From SAR202 cluster bacterium bin127 (lineage in GTDB: Bacteria > Chloroflexota > Dehalococcoidia > Lucifugimonadales > Lucifugimonadaceae): a stretch of 64,000 nt of DNA. The position numbers were made by a program, and so were the translations under genes. Below are positions 8,208 through 17,235 of the stretch, in pieces (position 1 is the first letter of the stretch; each line of letters starts with the position of its first letter). The stretch lies in assembly GCA_002239045.1 (NCBI GenBank), contig MPNN01000005.1, positions 1 to 64,000 of the forward strand. The letters run 5' to 3'. A model generated the notes under the pieces. That model had not been told where the DNA came from. It saw only the letters and a list, made by a program, of their open reading frames with translations, and made no database searches.

Positions 8208-9533
8208 ATGAAACAACTCCCACTCGCTGAAGTCCTGCCGATCTCGTCATCCGTCAACGATGCTGGGCGTTTAGCCATCAACGGCCTGGACGTTCGCGAC
8301 ATTGTCGAAGAGTTCGGCAGTCCGATCTACATCTACGACGAAACGACCATCCGGCACATGTGCCGTGAGTTCGTCGACAACTTCAGGCGTTTTTATCCTG
8401 ACACCGAGATCGCCTATTCCGGCAAAGCCTTTTCCAACCCGGCGATTCTCAAAATCATCGAGCAAGAGGGGCTCCACATCGACGTGGTCACCGGTGGCGA
8501 ACTTGCGTTTGCCATGGCCGCCGATTACCCGGCCGAGAAGATCAATTTCCACGGCAACAACAAGACTCGTGACGAGCTTAACGAAGCGGTAGAAGCTGGA
8601 ATCGGACGCATAACCATTGATTCATTCCACGAGATCGAACTACTCAACGACGTCGCCCAAACTGCAGGAAAGATTCAGGCCGTAAACCTCCGTCTCTCGC
8701 CCAGCATCGACCCACACACACATCGTCTGACTAGCACCGGCATCCTCGACTCGAAATTCGGATTTTCGATCGAGACCGGCGATGCTGAAAAAGCAGTTGC
8801 CGCCGCAATGGCGCAACCCAACCTCGATGTTGAAGGCCTCCACTTCCATCTCGGTTCGCCACTGTTCGAGCTGGAACCGTATGAAGAAGCGGTCGAATAC
8901 GTGTGCGCCTTTGCCGCCCGTATGACATATGTCCACGGACTCGATATGCGCGAGTTCAGCCCCGGCGGCGGAATGGCTATCGGATATCAGGCATCTAAAC
9001 TGCCGCCGACCATCGACGAATACGCGAAAACCATTGTCGAATCGCTGGAATCTGCCTGCACCAAGTACGGCATTGATCGACCCAGACTCACGATTGAACC
9101 TGGACGGTCGATCGTCGGCCGGGCTGGCGTAGCCGTGTACACGATCGGTGGTATCAAACGAATTCCCAGCGTACGGACGTTTGTCAGCGTAGACGGCGGA
9201 ATGGGCGACAACATCCGTCCCGCGCTGTACGAAGCAGAATACGAGGTGATGTCGGTCGACGATCCTCTCGGAGAGCCAACGCAAAAAGTCACCATCGCCG
9301 GCAAGTTTTGCGAGTCGGGCGACCTCCTCGCCAAAGACGTCGAACTACCGGACGTGAAAACCGATGACCTCCTGGCACTGCCAGCCTCTGGAGCTTATTG
9401 CGTCCCAATGGCCAGCAACTACAACCTGCAGACGCGCCCAGCGATAGTTCTAGTTACAGAACAATTGGAAGCGCGACTCATCCGCAGGCGCGAAACCTAC
9501 GCCGACCTTCTCGCCACCGCGATCTACGAATGA
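8208..9533 (+). CDS. lysA: Diaminopimelate decarboxylase
   Basis: LysA decarboxylates meso-DAP to L-lysine with PLP. The alanine-racemase-like barrel has the PLP lysine in IAYSGKAFSNPAIL (~residue 75), VTGGELAFA, HLGSPLFELEPY, and the glycine-rich FSPGGGMAIGY. The second, beta domain carries VDGGMGDNIRPALYEAEYE, IAGKFCESGDLLA and PASGAYC. I chose the ATG at 8208 (441 aa); the frame is open to 8037, but that upstream part is unlike the family. The stop overlaps the holB start (ATGA). Confidence 0.92.
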   Translation: MKQLPLAEVLPISSSVNDAGRLAINGLDVRDIVEEFGSPIYIYDETTIRHMCREFVDNFRRFYPDTEIAYSGKAFSNPAILKIIEQEGLHIDVVTGGELAFAMAADYPAEKINFHGNNKTRDELNEAVEAGIGRITIDSFHEIELLNDVAQTAGKIQAVNLRLSPSIDPHTHRLTSTGILDSKFGFSIETGDAEKAVAAAMAQPNLDVEGLHFHLGSPLFELEPYEEAVEYVCAFAARMTYVHGLDMREFSPGGGMAIGYQASKLPPTIDEYAKTIVESLESACTKYGIDRPRLTIEPGRSIVGRAGVAVYTIGGIKRIPSVRTFVSVDGGMGDNIRPALYEAEYEVMSVDDPLGEPTQKVTIAGKFCESGDLLAKDVELPDVKTDDLLALPASGAYCVPMASNYNLQTRPAIVLVTEQLEARLIRRRETYADLLATAIYE

Positions 9534-10630
9534 TGCTCGGCACACAGCAAAAGGTCGGGTCGACGGGACATTGGCAGACGATAGGGAATCCCGCTGCCAT
9601 AGCGCTTCTCGAAGGTGCGATTAGTCAGCAACGAGTTTCGCACGCCTACCTATTCGTCGGCCCTAATCGCGTCGGCAAGCGCACGTTGGCAATTGATTTC
9701 GCCCGGGCGATGAATTGCAACGCGGCAGACATCGCTACGCCCGGTTGGGCGGAATTGGCTCCGGCGGTTCCGTGTGGTGAATGTTCGGCATGCGAACGTA
9801 TCGCCAGATCGAACTTTGCGGATGTGCAGGTAATCACATCTGCCACGCAGACGTCGAAAGACACCGACGATAAGGCCGCACGGCGTCGCGTGTTGATCGG
9901 TATCGATCTCATCAAGGATCTCCAATCAGACGCGATGCTGAAACCCTATGAAGGACGGGTAAAGGTCTTCATCATCGACGAAGCGAATCGCATGTCTCCC
10001 GACGCGGCGAACGCGTTGCTCAAGACTTTGGAGGAGCCGCCTAGCCAAGTGCACTTCATATTGACCTCGCCAGCGGTCGAAATGGTGCCGGAAACCATCG
10101 CTTCGCGTTGCCATGTTGTGAGGCTGAAGTCGGTTGCAACTGATGTGATCGCGGGGGCGTTGGTCGATCGTTTCGAATTGTCGGACGATGAAGCCAAAAC
10201 TTTGGCGAAGATGTCGATGGGATCACCAGGTTGGGCGATCGCGGCTCTCAATGATCCGTCGATGCTGGATGCCCGGAAACAATCAGGGGCGAGGATACTA
10301 GACGTTTTAGGCGCCGACCTCGCAGATCGCTTCGAATACGCTTCCCAGATGTCTCGCCAATTCCGGAGCGATCGCGCGGTTGCGTTGGAAGAGGTAGACC
10401 GATGGTTGGAGATCGTCCGCGACGTGGCGATGATCAAGAATGGATTGCGCGAGCACGTCGTCTATGATGACCGGATCGTAGAGCTGGATCAGATCGCGAA
10501 GACCATCAGCGAAGACGAAATTGCCCACGCCGCTTCGGCGGTTCACAAGACGCGAGATGCCTTAATGGTTAACGCGATACCGCAGCTCGCGTTCGATGGG
10601 ATGATGCTGGGTCTGCCGGTAATTTCATGA
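9530..10630 (+). CDS. holB: DNA polymerase III delta' subunit (clamp loader)
   Basis: Part of the clamp-loader AAA+ pentamer. Residues ~1-210 show the fold: HAYLFVGPNRVGKRTLA (Walker A), a zinc module with CGECSACERI, Walker B VFIIDEANRMSPDAANALLKTLEEPP, and the sensor region FILTSPAVEMVPETIASRC. The C-terminal helical collar ends in GMMLGLPVIS. The 366-aa length fits. The start at 9530 is the first of two adjacent ATGs and overlaps the lysA stop. A short copy of the 3' end lies at 14977-15009. Confidence 0.9.
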   Translation: MMLGTQQKVGSTGHWQTIGNPAAIALLEGAISQQRVSHAYLFVGPNRVGKRTLAIDFARAMNCNAADIATPGWAELAPAVPCGECSACERIARSNFADVQVITSATQTSKDTDDKAARRRVLIGIDLIKDLQSDAMLKPYEGRVKVFIIDEANRMSPDAANALLKTLEEPPSQVHFILTSPAVEMVPETIASRCHVVRLKSVATDVIAGALVDRFELSDDEAKTLAKMSMGSPGWAIAALNDPSMLDARKQSGARILDVLGADLADRFEYASQMSRQFRSDRAVALEEVDRWLEIVRDVAMIKNGLREHVVYDDRIVELDQIAKTISEDEIAHAASAVHKTRDALMVNAIPQLAFDGMMLGLPVIS

Positions 10631-10651
10631 TTCACGGATCGTTGAACGGTT

Positions 10652-10660
10652 TGCTATGAT
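10652..10660 (+). promoter_or_regulatory. Extended -10 promoter
   Basis: TGCTATGAT is an extended -10 element (TGn plus TATGAT) about 40 bp before the 10700 gene, just after holB. Confidence 0.45.
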
Positions 10661-10699
10661 CCGGAAAATATCTAAACTTAAAATCACGAATTGATAGAT

Positions 10700-11074
10700 A
10701 TGCTGGCCACCGAACACGTCCAACTCGCCCGAAAATTCCTCATTGACGCAGACCGCGAACTCGAAGCGGGTGACCACTTTCAAGCGTCAGAGAAGTTATG
10801 GGGTGCGGCATCGCACATGGTTATCGCTGAGATGCATCGCCGCGATTTGAAGCAAAGCGGTCACAGAGCGATGATCGACGCGATCGAGCAGTTTGCGGAA
10901 GATTGCGAAGAACCATCACTCAGCACCAACTTCGCTATAGCCGAATCGCTACACGCCAATTTCTATCACGGGTTCATGCAACCCCAAGACGTCCGCCGTC
11001 ATCGCGGCCGCGTCCACGAGTTCGTGGAAAGAATGGACGATTTGTCGGACGGGCGGATCGTTGCCGGCAACTAG
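10700..11074 (+). CDS. Small HEPN/PaREP1-like protein
   Basis: A 124-aa mostly helical, soluble protein. The pattern ARKFLIDADRELEAGDHFQASEKLWGAASHMV followed by a long helical stretch resembles HEPN-like PaREP1 proteins, whose role is poorly known. Start ATG 10700; a TTG at 10691 in the same frame is the alternative. It has its own likely promoter. No toxin or nucleotidyltransferase partner lies next to it. Confidence 0.55.
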   Translation: MLATEHVQLARKFLIDADRELEAGDHFQASEKLWGAASHMVIAEMHRRDLKQSGHRAMIDAIEQFAEDCEEPSLSTNFAIAESLHANFYHGFMQPQDVRRHRGRVHEFVERMDDLSDGRIVAGN

Positions 11075-11083
11075 CCAGCTGCG

Positions 11084-11117
11084 GTCGGCAACGGCTGTTT
11101 CGCCAGCCACGGCATGA
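11084..11117 (-). pseudogene. Remnant of the HNH-nuclease gene 3' end
   Basis: 34 bp match 15076-15109 (inside the intact HNH gene) at 33 positions. On the minus strand the frame reads MPWLAKQPLPTA and stops soon after at 11071-11073. The rest of the gene is absent here. Confidence 0.6.
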
Positions 11118-11156
11118 CACGCAGGGGATGCACGAAATTCAACGCAACACCCCCAA

Positions 11157-11362
11157 ACCACAACAACGATCCCCTCTCCCGCTCAGCGGGAGAGGGCTAG
11201 GGTGAGGGCAACCGGGCGGCAAAGGGGCGCTGGTCCCACGCCCAACCCCCATCCTTCAAATCCTAGTTCAAAAACCCGTCATTCCCGCGCACGCGGGAAC
11301 CCAGAGGCGCGGTGGGCATCCTTCAAATCCTTCCCCATCCTGGAACATCATAGTTCACCCCC
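11157..11362. repeat. Cluster of intergenic repeats
   Basis: Contains CCCTCTCCCGCTCAGCGGGAGAGGG plus a GGTGAGGG tail (second copy near 62571-62612), a CATTCCCGCGCACGCGGGAA palindrome at about 11282, and two reverse copies of the GAACTA element (CATCCTAGTTC-type ends near 11265 and 11355). No gene is visible in 11118-11365. Confidence 0.7.
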
Positions 11363-11365
11363 ACC

Positions 11366-13957
11366 TCAACGCACCCCCGGAGACCAGGCGGGGTACCAAT
11401 CATCAGCGTCGTTGTCCGTCAGCCGCACCACGCCCGAACCGTCCGCGTCCATCACGTAGATCTCATAATCGTACCCGTCGCGATCCGAAACGAACGCGAT
11501 GCGTCGGCCGTCCGGAGACCAAGCGGGGCCCCAATCCTCAGCGTCGTTGTCCGTCAGCCGCACCACGCCCGAACCGTCCGCGTCCATCACGTAGATATCA
11601 CCATCCCCGTCGCGATCCGAATAGAACGCGATGCGTCGGCCGTCCGGAGACCAGTCGGGGTGGGTATTAGTGTCGTCGTTGTCCGTCAGCCGCACCACGC
11701 CTGAACCGTCCGCGTTCATAACGTAGATATCATGATCGTCCCCGTCGCGATTCGAAGAGAACGCGATGCGACCGCCGTCCGGAGACCATGAAGGATGCAA
11801 TTCCCTGTTGTCGGTGTGGGTAAGCCGCACGATCGCAGTACCGTCTGCGTTCATCACGTAGATCTCATAATTCCCGTCGCGACCCGAAACGAACGCGATG
11901 CGTCTGCCGTCGGGTGACCAGGAAGGAAAGACTCTCCTGCTGTCGTCCGTCAGCCGCACCACACCCGAACCGTCCGCGTTCATCACGTAGATCTCCCAAT
12001 CCCCGTCGCGATTCGAATCGAACGCGATGCGTCGGCCGTCCGGAGACCAGGCGGGGCTCCCGTCATCGGCGTCGTTGTCCGTCAGGCGCACCACGCCCGA
12101 ACCATCCGCGTTCATCACGTAGATATCCCTATCTGCGCCACCAGCACCGCGACCCGTACTGAACGCGATGCGGCCGGATGCCGGGGCGGTGTCAGCCGGT
12201 GCGACGTTTACCGACATCTCCTCAGCCCTCCAGCCCTGCTGATCCGTCGCCGAGGACTCCGAGGGTTCGCGCGTGCAGCCGGTATATCCGTCCGCGCAAA
12301 GCCAGCCGCGCACCAGCATCGGGAACTCCCCCGCACGCTTCGGCGTGATCCGCAGCACCAGCGTCCGATCATCCGACGTCGACCACGAAGCATCATCCGA
12401 CTCCACCAGCAGGTACTCCGCCGCAAACTGTCGATTGCCCTCGCGGTGATAGATCATCGCCCCCGGTTGGAAAAACGCCACTTGCGACAGCCCCGTCGTG
12501 TAACTCACCACCTCAACATCCGCCAGCGAAGAAGAATGCCCGCCATCAGAACCACCAGATTGCGTCAGCGAAGGGAACGACACCGAAACGCCGCCATGCT
12601 CGCCCCCCGCCGCAACTCCGTGCATCCTCACCCTCAGCGTAAAACTCTCCCCAACCTCAACATCCGTCGCCGAGACCTCATGCTCCACCTCGAACGCCCG
12701 CTCCGCAGGCACGGCATCCCCTACCGCCGGAGACCAGGCGGGGACATAATCCTGGTCGTCGTTGTCCGTCAACTGCACCACGCCCGAACCGTCCGCGTCC
12801 ATCACGTAGATATCCCAATCCCCGTCGCGATACGAAGCGAACGCGATGCGTCGGCCGTCCGGAGACCAGGCGGGGTCAAAATCCCAGCCGTCGTTGTCCG
12901 TCAGCCGCACCACGCCCGAACCGTCCGCGTTCATCACGTAGATATCTTCATTCCCGTCGCGATCCGAAACGAACGCGATGCGGCCGCCGTCCGGAGACCA
13001 GGCGGGGCTAAAATCATCAGCGTCGTTGTCGGTCAGCCGCACCACGCCCGAACCGTCCGCGTTCATCACGTAGATATCATCATCCCCGTCGCGATCCGAA
13101 ACGAACGCGATGCGTCGGCCGTCCGGAGACCAGGCGGGGTACACAGCGTCGTCGTCCGTCAGCCGCACCACGCCCGAACCGTCCGCGTCCATCACGTAGA
13201 TCTCAACATCGTCCCCGTCGCGATTCGAATGGAACGCGATGCGTCGGCCGTCCGGAGACCAGGCGGGGTACCCATCATAGACGTCGTTGTCCGTCAGCCG
13301 CACCACACCCGAACCGTCCGCGTTCATCACGTAGATATCATACTCATAATCATCCCCGTCGCGATTCGAATGGAACGCGATGCGTCGGCCGTCCGGAGAC
13401 CAGGCGGGGTACCCATCATAGACGTCGTTGTCCGTCAGCCGCACCACGCCCGAACCGTCCGCGTCCATCACGTAGATCTCATCATCCCCGTCGCGCTTCG
13501 ATACGAACGCGATGCGTCCGCCATCTGGCACCGGCGTCGCTGTCGGCTCGGGCGTCGCTGTCGGTGTCACCGGAACCTCTACCTCCCTGACCAACTCAAC
13601 TACAACCTCCTTCTCAACAACCACCGTCTCCAAAACCGGACGCTCCACCACCACCGTCTCCACAACCAGCTTCTCCACCTCAACCACCACCGTCTCCGGC
13701 ACACCCACCTCCACCGCAACCTCCTTCTCAACAACCACCGTCTCCAAAACCGGACGCTCCACCACCACCGTCTCCACAACCAGTTTCTCCACCTCAACCA
13801 ACACCGTCTCCGGCACACCCACCTCCACCGCAACCTCCCGCTCCACAACCACCGTCTGCACCACCGTCTCCGTACCCCCGCACCCAACCATCATCAAACC
13901 CGCAAACAAACCCGCGAGCCCCACACCAAACCCAATAATCCAACCCCGTCGCAACAT
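11366..13957 (-). CDS. Lipoprotein with Val/Glu-rich stalk and two six-repeat TolB-like propellers
   Basis: An 863-aa protein starting at ATG 13957, with AGGAGA 6 nt upstream. The lipobox is LMMVGCGG. Residues ~30-125 form a stalk of V/E-rich sequence with a 38-residue tandem unit (VVETVVVERPVLETVVVEKE...). Next come six PD40 repeats of the type GRIAFVSDRDGD-xIYVMNADGSGVVRLTDND-xxPAWSPDG. A non-repeat domain of ~150 residues follows (EVSATDVEVGESFTLRVRMH), then six more PD40 repeats. The repeats are nearly identical in DNA, suggesting recent duplication or gene conversion. It is probably a surface sensor or scaffold; no enzyme motif is seen. It sits alone between repeat-rich gaps. Confidence 0.85.
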   Translation of the reverse strand: MLRRGWIIGFGVGLAGLFAGLMMVGCGGTETVVQTVVVEREVAVEVGVPETVLVEVEKLVVETVVVERPVLETVVVEKEVAVEVGVPETVVVEVEKLVVETVVVERPVLETVVVEKEVVVELVREVEVPVTPTATPEPTATPVPDGGRIAFVSKRDGDDEIYVMDADGSGVVRLTDNDVYDGYPAWSPDGRRIAFHSNRDGDDYEYDIYVMNADGSGVVRLTDNDVYDGYPAWSPDGRRIAFHSNRDGDDVEIYVMDADGSGVVRLTDDDAVYPAWSPDGRRIAFVSDRDGDDDIYVMNADGSGVVRLTDNDADDFSPAWSPDGGRIAFVSDRDGNEDIYVMNADGSGVVRLTDNDGWDFDPAWSPDGRRIAFASYRDGDWDIYVMDADGSGVVQLTDNDDQDYVPAWSPAVGDAVPAERAFEVEHEVSATDVEVGESFTLRVRMHGVAAGGEHGGVSVSFPSLTQSGGSDGGHSSSLADVEVVSYTTGLSQVAFFQPGAMIYHREGNRQFAAEYLLVESDDASWSTSDDRTLVLRITPKRAGEFPMLVRGWLCADGYTGCTREPSESSATDQQGWRAEEMSVNVAPADTAPASGRIAFSTGRGAGGADRDIYVMNADGSGVVRLTDNDADDGSPAWSPDGRRIAFDSNRDGDWEIYVMNADGSGVVRLTDDSRRVFPSWSPDGRRIAFVSGRDGNYEIYVMNADGTAIVRLTHTDNRELHPSWSPDGGRIAFSSNRDGDDHDIYVMNADGSGVVRLTDNDDTNTHPDWSPDGRRIAFYSDRDGDGDIYVMDADGSGVVRLTDNDAEDWGPAWSPDGRRIAFVSDRDGYDYEIYVMDADGSGVVRLTDNDADDWYPAWSPGVR

Positions 13958-14035
13958 GTCGTCTCCTATCGACTCCACAAATCAAAATCCAAACAACACC
14001 GTAACACCCCCCGCCACTTCCCTCCCCTTTGCCGC

Positions 14036-14262
14036 CCCGTAGGGGCAGGTTTGAAACCTGCCCCTACCACCCAAACCATCAACCCCTCCCTTCCACAACA
14101 CCCCGTCATTTCCATCATTCCAAATCATTCACATCATAGTTCACCCCGTTTCCCAAAAGTACCCCAACAACGATTTTCGACTCCCACAACAAACAGAACA
14201 AAGCAACAACAACAAAAATCCTTCAAATCCTTCCCCATCCTTCGCATCCTAGTTCAAAATGC
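14036..14262. repeat. Repeats in the gene-free stretch 13958-14301
   Basis: 14039-14067 is a palindrome of the GTAGGGGC family (arms GTAGGGGCAGGTTT and AAACCTGCCCCTAC). Two reverse copies of the GAACTA element follow (ending near 14148 and 14260). The strand is very C/A rich. Long open frames on the + strand over 12446-14305 are shadows of the repeat protein. Confidence 0.7.
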
Positions 14263-14301
14263 CCCCGTTTTTGCCCAAAATAACAATTCCCACGCCAACA
14301 A

Positions 14302-14330
14302 TTGACACAACAAACCGCAACAACAATAAT
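14302..14330 (+). promoter_or_regulatory. Strong sigma70-type promoter
   Basis: TTGACA (14302-14307), a 17-bp spacer and AATAAT (14325-14330). Start of transcription is expected near 14337, giving a ~90-nt leader. Confidence 0.55.
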
Positions 14331-14426
14331 TAACACTGTTAACTAATTAGGTTCTGGGGCGACGGCTCCGGGCAAAAAAAATCAAACCGGTCCCGAATCG
14401 GTGGAGAAAAAGGAAGGAGCAAAGCA

Positions 14427-15009
14427 ATGAGAAACGTTTCGACTGTCTATCAACGACGCGCTCCCCAGCAACCCTCCACAACGATAGAGGTAACCGGCCG
14501 TGCTAGAAGCTACCGCCGCATTAAGGCTGAGTCGTCCAAGGGTGTGCACCTCGGACTTTACGCACCGACTGTCATCGACAGCAAGGGCTCACAGGCCGTA
14601 CGTGGAGGCACAATACGGCTATCGGTAGACGCTGCTACCAGTAGCCCAGGGCATGAGCGGGCATGCATACCCGTGATCAGTCTAGGCGGCTTAACCACCG
14701 TCGCAGACCGTGCAGGCGAAGTCGGTATTCGTCTGAGTGCGCCGAACAACCCGCGCTTTGTCCGCGAAGCACGTCCAACCCAGAACCTTCGCCGCTTGGT
14801 TGCAACCTCGCGGCTCGAGCCTGTTGGTTACAGCCTCATCCCCAATGGTCATACAACCCCCCGCTCCAACAACGGCGGGGGGACGACACAAGACCATTCA
14901 AAAAGCCCGGACATCCACCAATCCGGCATACCGTCGCGTTCCAACATCCCCCGCCCAGCAACGCACCGCGTATATTGGGATGATGCTTGGTCTGCCGATC
15001 GTCGCTTAA
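14427..15009 (+). other. Possibly expressed region of unknown nature
   Basis: An ATG at 14427 follows a good ribosome-binding site (AAGGAAGGAG) and the promoter above. The frame is open but runs on to 15518, antisense to the HNH gene, so the real 3' end is unclear. The first ~150 codons (MRNVSTVYQRRAPQQPS...) resemble no family I know. A GC hairpin (CCCCCCG, loop, CGGGGGG) lies near 14864-14882. It could be a decayed gene or an unrecognised structured RNA; I looked for tmRNA, RNase P and SRP RNA hallmarks and saw none. Confidence 0.3.
14977..15009 (+). pseudogene. Remnant of the holB 3' end
   Basis: Reads GMMLGLPIVA then stop, against GMMLGLPVIS and stop in intact holB (10630). The central 20 bases differ at a single position. 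Nothing of the rest of holB is recognisable upstream. Confidence 0.5.
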
Positions 15010-15050
15010 ACGTCGCCAAACTAACGACGCGGCGGACGTATGGATTGTGC

Positions 15051-15698
15051 TCACCCCCCTACGGTCCGCAAAGCCGTCGGCAAAGGCTGTTTCGCCAGCC
15101 ACGGCATGAATGGCAACCATGCCGGATCGACGCGGTCGGCACTGAAACCCGCATACGGGTTCGGTCGCGGTTCGCGCGGTTCCATCCGCAACGTCATTCC
15201 CGCTTCGCGAGGCGTATAGCCCGCCTTGCGATGGTTGCAACGTTGACAAGCAGTCACGACATTTTCCCAAGTGTGCTGGCCGCCTTTGCAGCGCGGCACG
15301 ACGTGATCCAATGTCATTTCAGAACGGCGTTGGCCGCAGTACTGGCATGCGTAGCCGTCGCGCTGGAACACTTCCCGGCGCGAGAGCTTGCGACGATGCA
15401 GGGGTTTGCGAACCATGTAAACGAGGCGGATCACCTCAGGTCGTTCAAACATCCGGGAGACTGTATGGATGTATTCGACACCGTATTGAACCGTTTCAGC
15501 TTTACCTTTTCCAAGTAGCGAAACAGCGCGGCGCACATCGCAGATGTTCAGCGGCTGATAGTTCTGGTTAAGCACCAATACCCGAGAACGTATCAGAATT
15601 AACGCGTGATCAGTCACGGTTCCCATTCTATAGCCGCCAATGTTGCGACGAGCGAACATTTCGAATCTGATCCCGTCATCGAGCGTTTGGGCGGTCAC
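15051..15698 (-). CDS. HNH endonuclease
   Basis: A 215-aa protein of the common HNH family. After an N-terminal region (VLVLNQNYQPLNICDVRRAV) comes the zinc-stabilised nuclease: CQYCG, then LDHVVPRCKGGQHTWENVVTAC and CNHRK. The catalytic His is in LDHV. Its role may be in genome defence or repair; it is not near a phage or intron. The ATG at 15698 overlaps the cvpA stop (ATGA); an internal Met at codon 25 would also preserve the domain. A 34-bp copy of its 3' end lies at 11084-11117. Confidence 0.85.
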   Translation of the reverse strand: MTAQTLDDGIRFEMFARRNIGGYRMGTVTDHALILIRSRVLVLNQNYQPLNICDVRRAVSLLGKGKAETVQYGVEYIHTVSRMFERPEVIRLVYMVRKPLHRRKLSRREVFQRDGYACQYCGQRRSEMTLDHVVPRCKGGQHTWENVVTACQRCNHRKAGYTPREAGMTLRMEPREPRPNPYAGFSADRVDPAWLPFMPWLAKQPLPTALRTVGG

Positions 15699-16288
15699 TC
15701 GACTCTGGCGAACAGCACCTCAATTGCCAATCCGATTTCGCGTGGGGCAATGGGCACGATCGCACCGCGGAGGTTTGAAAACGCCTCGACGAACAACGAA
15801 TTCGTGAGCTGTTCATCGAGCCACGAGCGCGGGTTGTCGTTGAGGTAAATCTGCGAGTAAGAGACCGAGTAAGAAGCGCCGCCGAAATCCACTGCTCCTT
15901 CGGGTATCACGTAGGTGAAGATCGCCACCGCCGCGATTATCGCCGCGACTGCGAATAGGCCCAGAACACCTCCTAGGACCGCGCCGCCGATGTCGTTCAC
16001 CCATTTCAAAGGAGTGACTTTGATGAATGCGCGAACCGACATCGAAAACCAACGAGCAATCGTGAATATCGCCGCTGAAAAGAGCACGTAACAAAAAGAA
16101 GTAACGATCGAGACGTAATTTTCAGCCAGACCGAGAAGGGGAATGATGCGGCTGACGATTTGCGAACCGAGTGCGATCGTGCAGTAGGCCGCGACGAGCC
16201 AGATCGCGGTGCCTATGACCCCGGTCTTGAACCCCCAATAAGCCAACAGCGCGATTGTGAGGATGAATATGCCGTCTAGACCGCTCAT
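15695..16288 (-). CDS. CvpA family membrane protein
   Basis: A 197-aa protein with four hydrophobic helices (near residues 5-25, 28-48, 62-83 and 100-125), starting MSGLDGIFILTIALLAYWGFKTG as in CvpA (colicin V production) proteins. The conserved segment is WVNDIGGAVLGGVLGL. The C-terminal ~65 residues are soluble, ending near an EAFSNLRG motif. It is the first gene of a pair with the HNH nuclease and divergent from cmk. Confidence 0.8.
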   Translation of the reverse strand: MSGLDGIFILTIALLAYWGFKTGVIGTAIWLVAAYCTIALGSQIVSRIIPLLGLAENYVSIVTSFCYVLFSAAIFTIARWFSMSVRAFIKVTPLKWVNDIGGAVLGGVLGLFAVAAIIAAVAIFTYVIPEGAVDFGGASYSVSYSQIYLNDNPRSWLDEQLTNSLFVEAFSNLRGAIVPIAPREIGLAIEVLFARVE

Positions 16289-16407
16289 CGATTAGTCAGC
16301 GCGCGACGTAGCAACGCAGATTCGTCCTTACCTTTTCGACCTGAAACAACTCGAGCTCAATACCGAGCCCAAGGCGACCGTGAACACAAGCGTTGAGCCC
16401 TGCTGTC

Positions 16408-16413
16408 TATAAT
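16408..16413 (+). promoter_or_regulatory. -10 element upstream of cmk
   Basis: A perfect TATAAT 90 bp before cmk; the matching -35 is poor. It probably starts the cmk-plsC-glmS-dgt run. Confidence 0.4.
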
Positions 16414-16503
16414 CGAATATTAGTTTCGAAGCGGATCGAAAACCTTTCCGATTGATGCGAGTTGTGTTGCAATGTCCGGTCCTCAAGGCTCCGCCTACTA
16501 TTC

Positions 16504-17235
16504 ATGAACCTCAACCAGAAAGCCGCGCCCATACAGATCGCACTAGACGGTACACCTGCATCCGGCAAATCGACTGTGGGAACGATGCTCGCCGATCGAT
16601 TGGCCTGCGATTTCCTCGACACAGGTCTGATGTACCGCGCGATGACCTACTTGGCGCTCGAGAACTCACTTTCTCTTGATGATTCCGATGCGCTAGGTGT
16701 GTTGGCCGAAGCGACCAGTTTCTCTGTGCATCAAGGGCCGGAAAGTTCATGGCGATTGATGGTGAATGACCGTGACATCTCGAACCGGTTGCATTCGGAA
16801 GACATTAACCGCGACGTGTCTCAAGTTGCCGCCGTGCCCCAGGTGCGCCGTGCCCTCGTTCGAAAACAGCGCGAGATTGCATCTCAACGGTCGACGGTTA
16901 TGGCTGGCCAAGACATAGGAACCGTCGTGTTGGTAAACGCACCAGTGAAGATCTACCTAAATGCCTCGGTAGCAACGCGAGCCGCGCGCCGGACCCGGGA
17001 CACCTCCGGCAACTCTGAAGGTCATCGCTACGAAGTGGTGTTAAGTTCGATCAAAAGGCGAAGTGAATTCGATACCAATCGGGTCGATTCTGCGTTGCGA
17101 CCAGCGGACGATGCGATAGTCATTGCTACTGACGACTTGACCGCAGACGAGGTAGTCGAAAAGGTACTCTCGTACATCTCCACTAAGTTGAATCGAACCG
17201 GCAATCTAGGAATGACAGGGAAGCGCACGGCATGA
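16504..17235 (+). CDS. cmk: Cytidylate kinase
   Basis: Cmk phosphorylates CMP and dCMP. P-loop LDGTPASGKSTV at ~residues 12-23 (usually GPAGSGKST, so slightly divergent), FLDTGLMYRAMTYLAL, NDRDISNRLHSEDIN, and QREIASQRSTVMAGQDIGTVV. 243 aa is normal for the family. Start ATG 16504 gives the typical N-terminus; the open frame extends 14 codons further without family similarity. The stop overlaps the plsC start. Confidence 0.9.
   Translation: MNLNQKAAPIQIALDGTPASGKSTVGTMLADRLACDFLDTGLMYRAMTYLALENSLSLDDSDALGVLAEATSFSVHQGPESSWRLMVNDRDISNRLHSEDINRDVSQVAAVPQVRRALVRKQREIASQRSTVMAGQDIGTVVLVNAPVKIYLNASVATRAARRTRDTSGNSEGHRYEVVLSSIKRRSEFDTNRVDSALRPADDAIVIATDDLTADEVVEKVLSYISTKLNRTGNLGMTGKRTA

Noticed and set aside
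12446-14305. Open frame of 619 codons on the + strand
   Set aside because: Antisense of the TolB-like repeat gene; the repeated peptide is only the complement of PD40 repeats and the tail translates intergenic repeats.
14337-14900. tmRNA, RNase P RNA or SRP RNA
   Set aside because: The characteristic conserved motifs (for example the tRNA-like TTCGANTCC end or the RNase P GAAAGTCC core) were not found.
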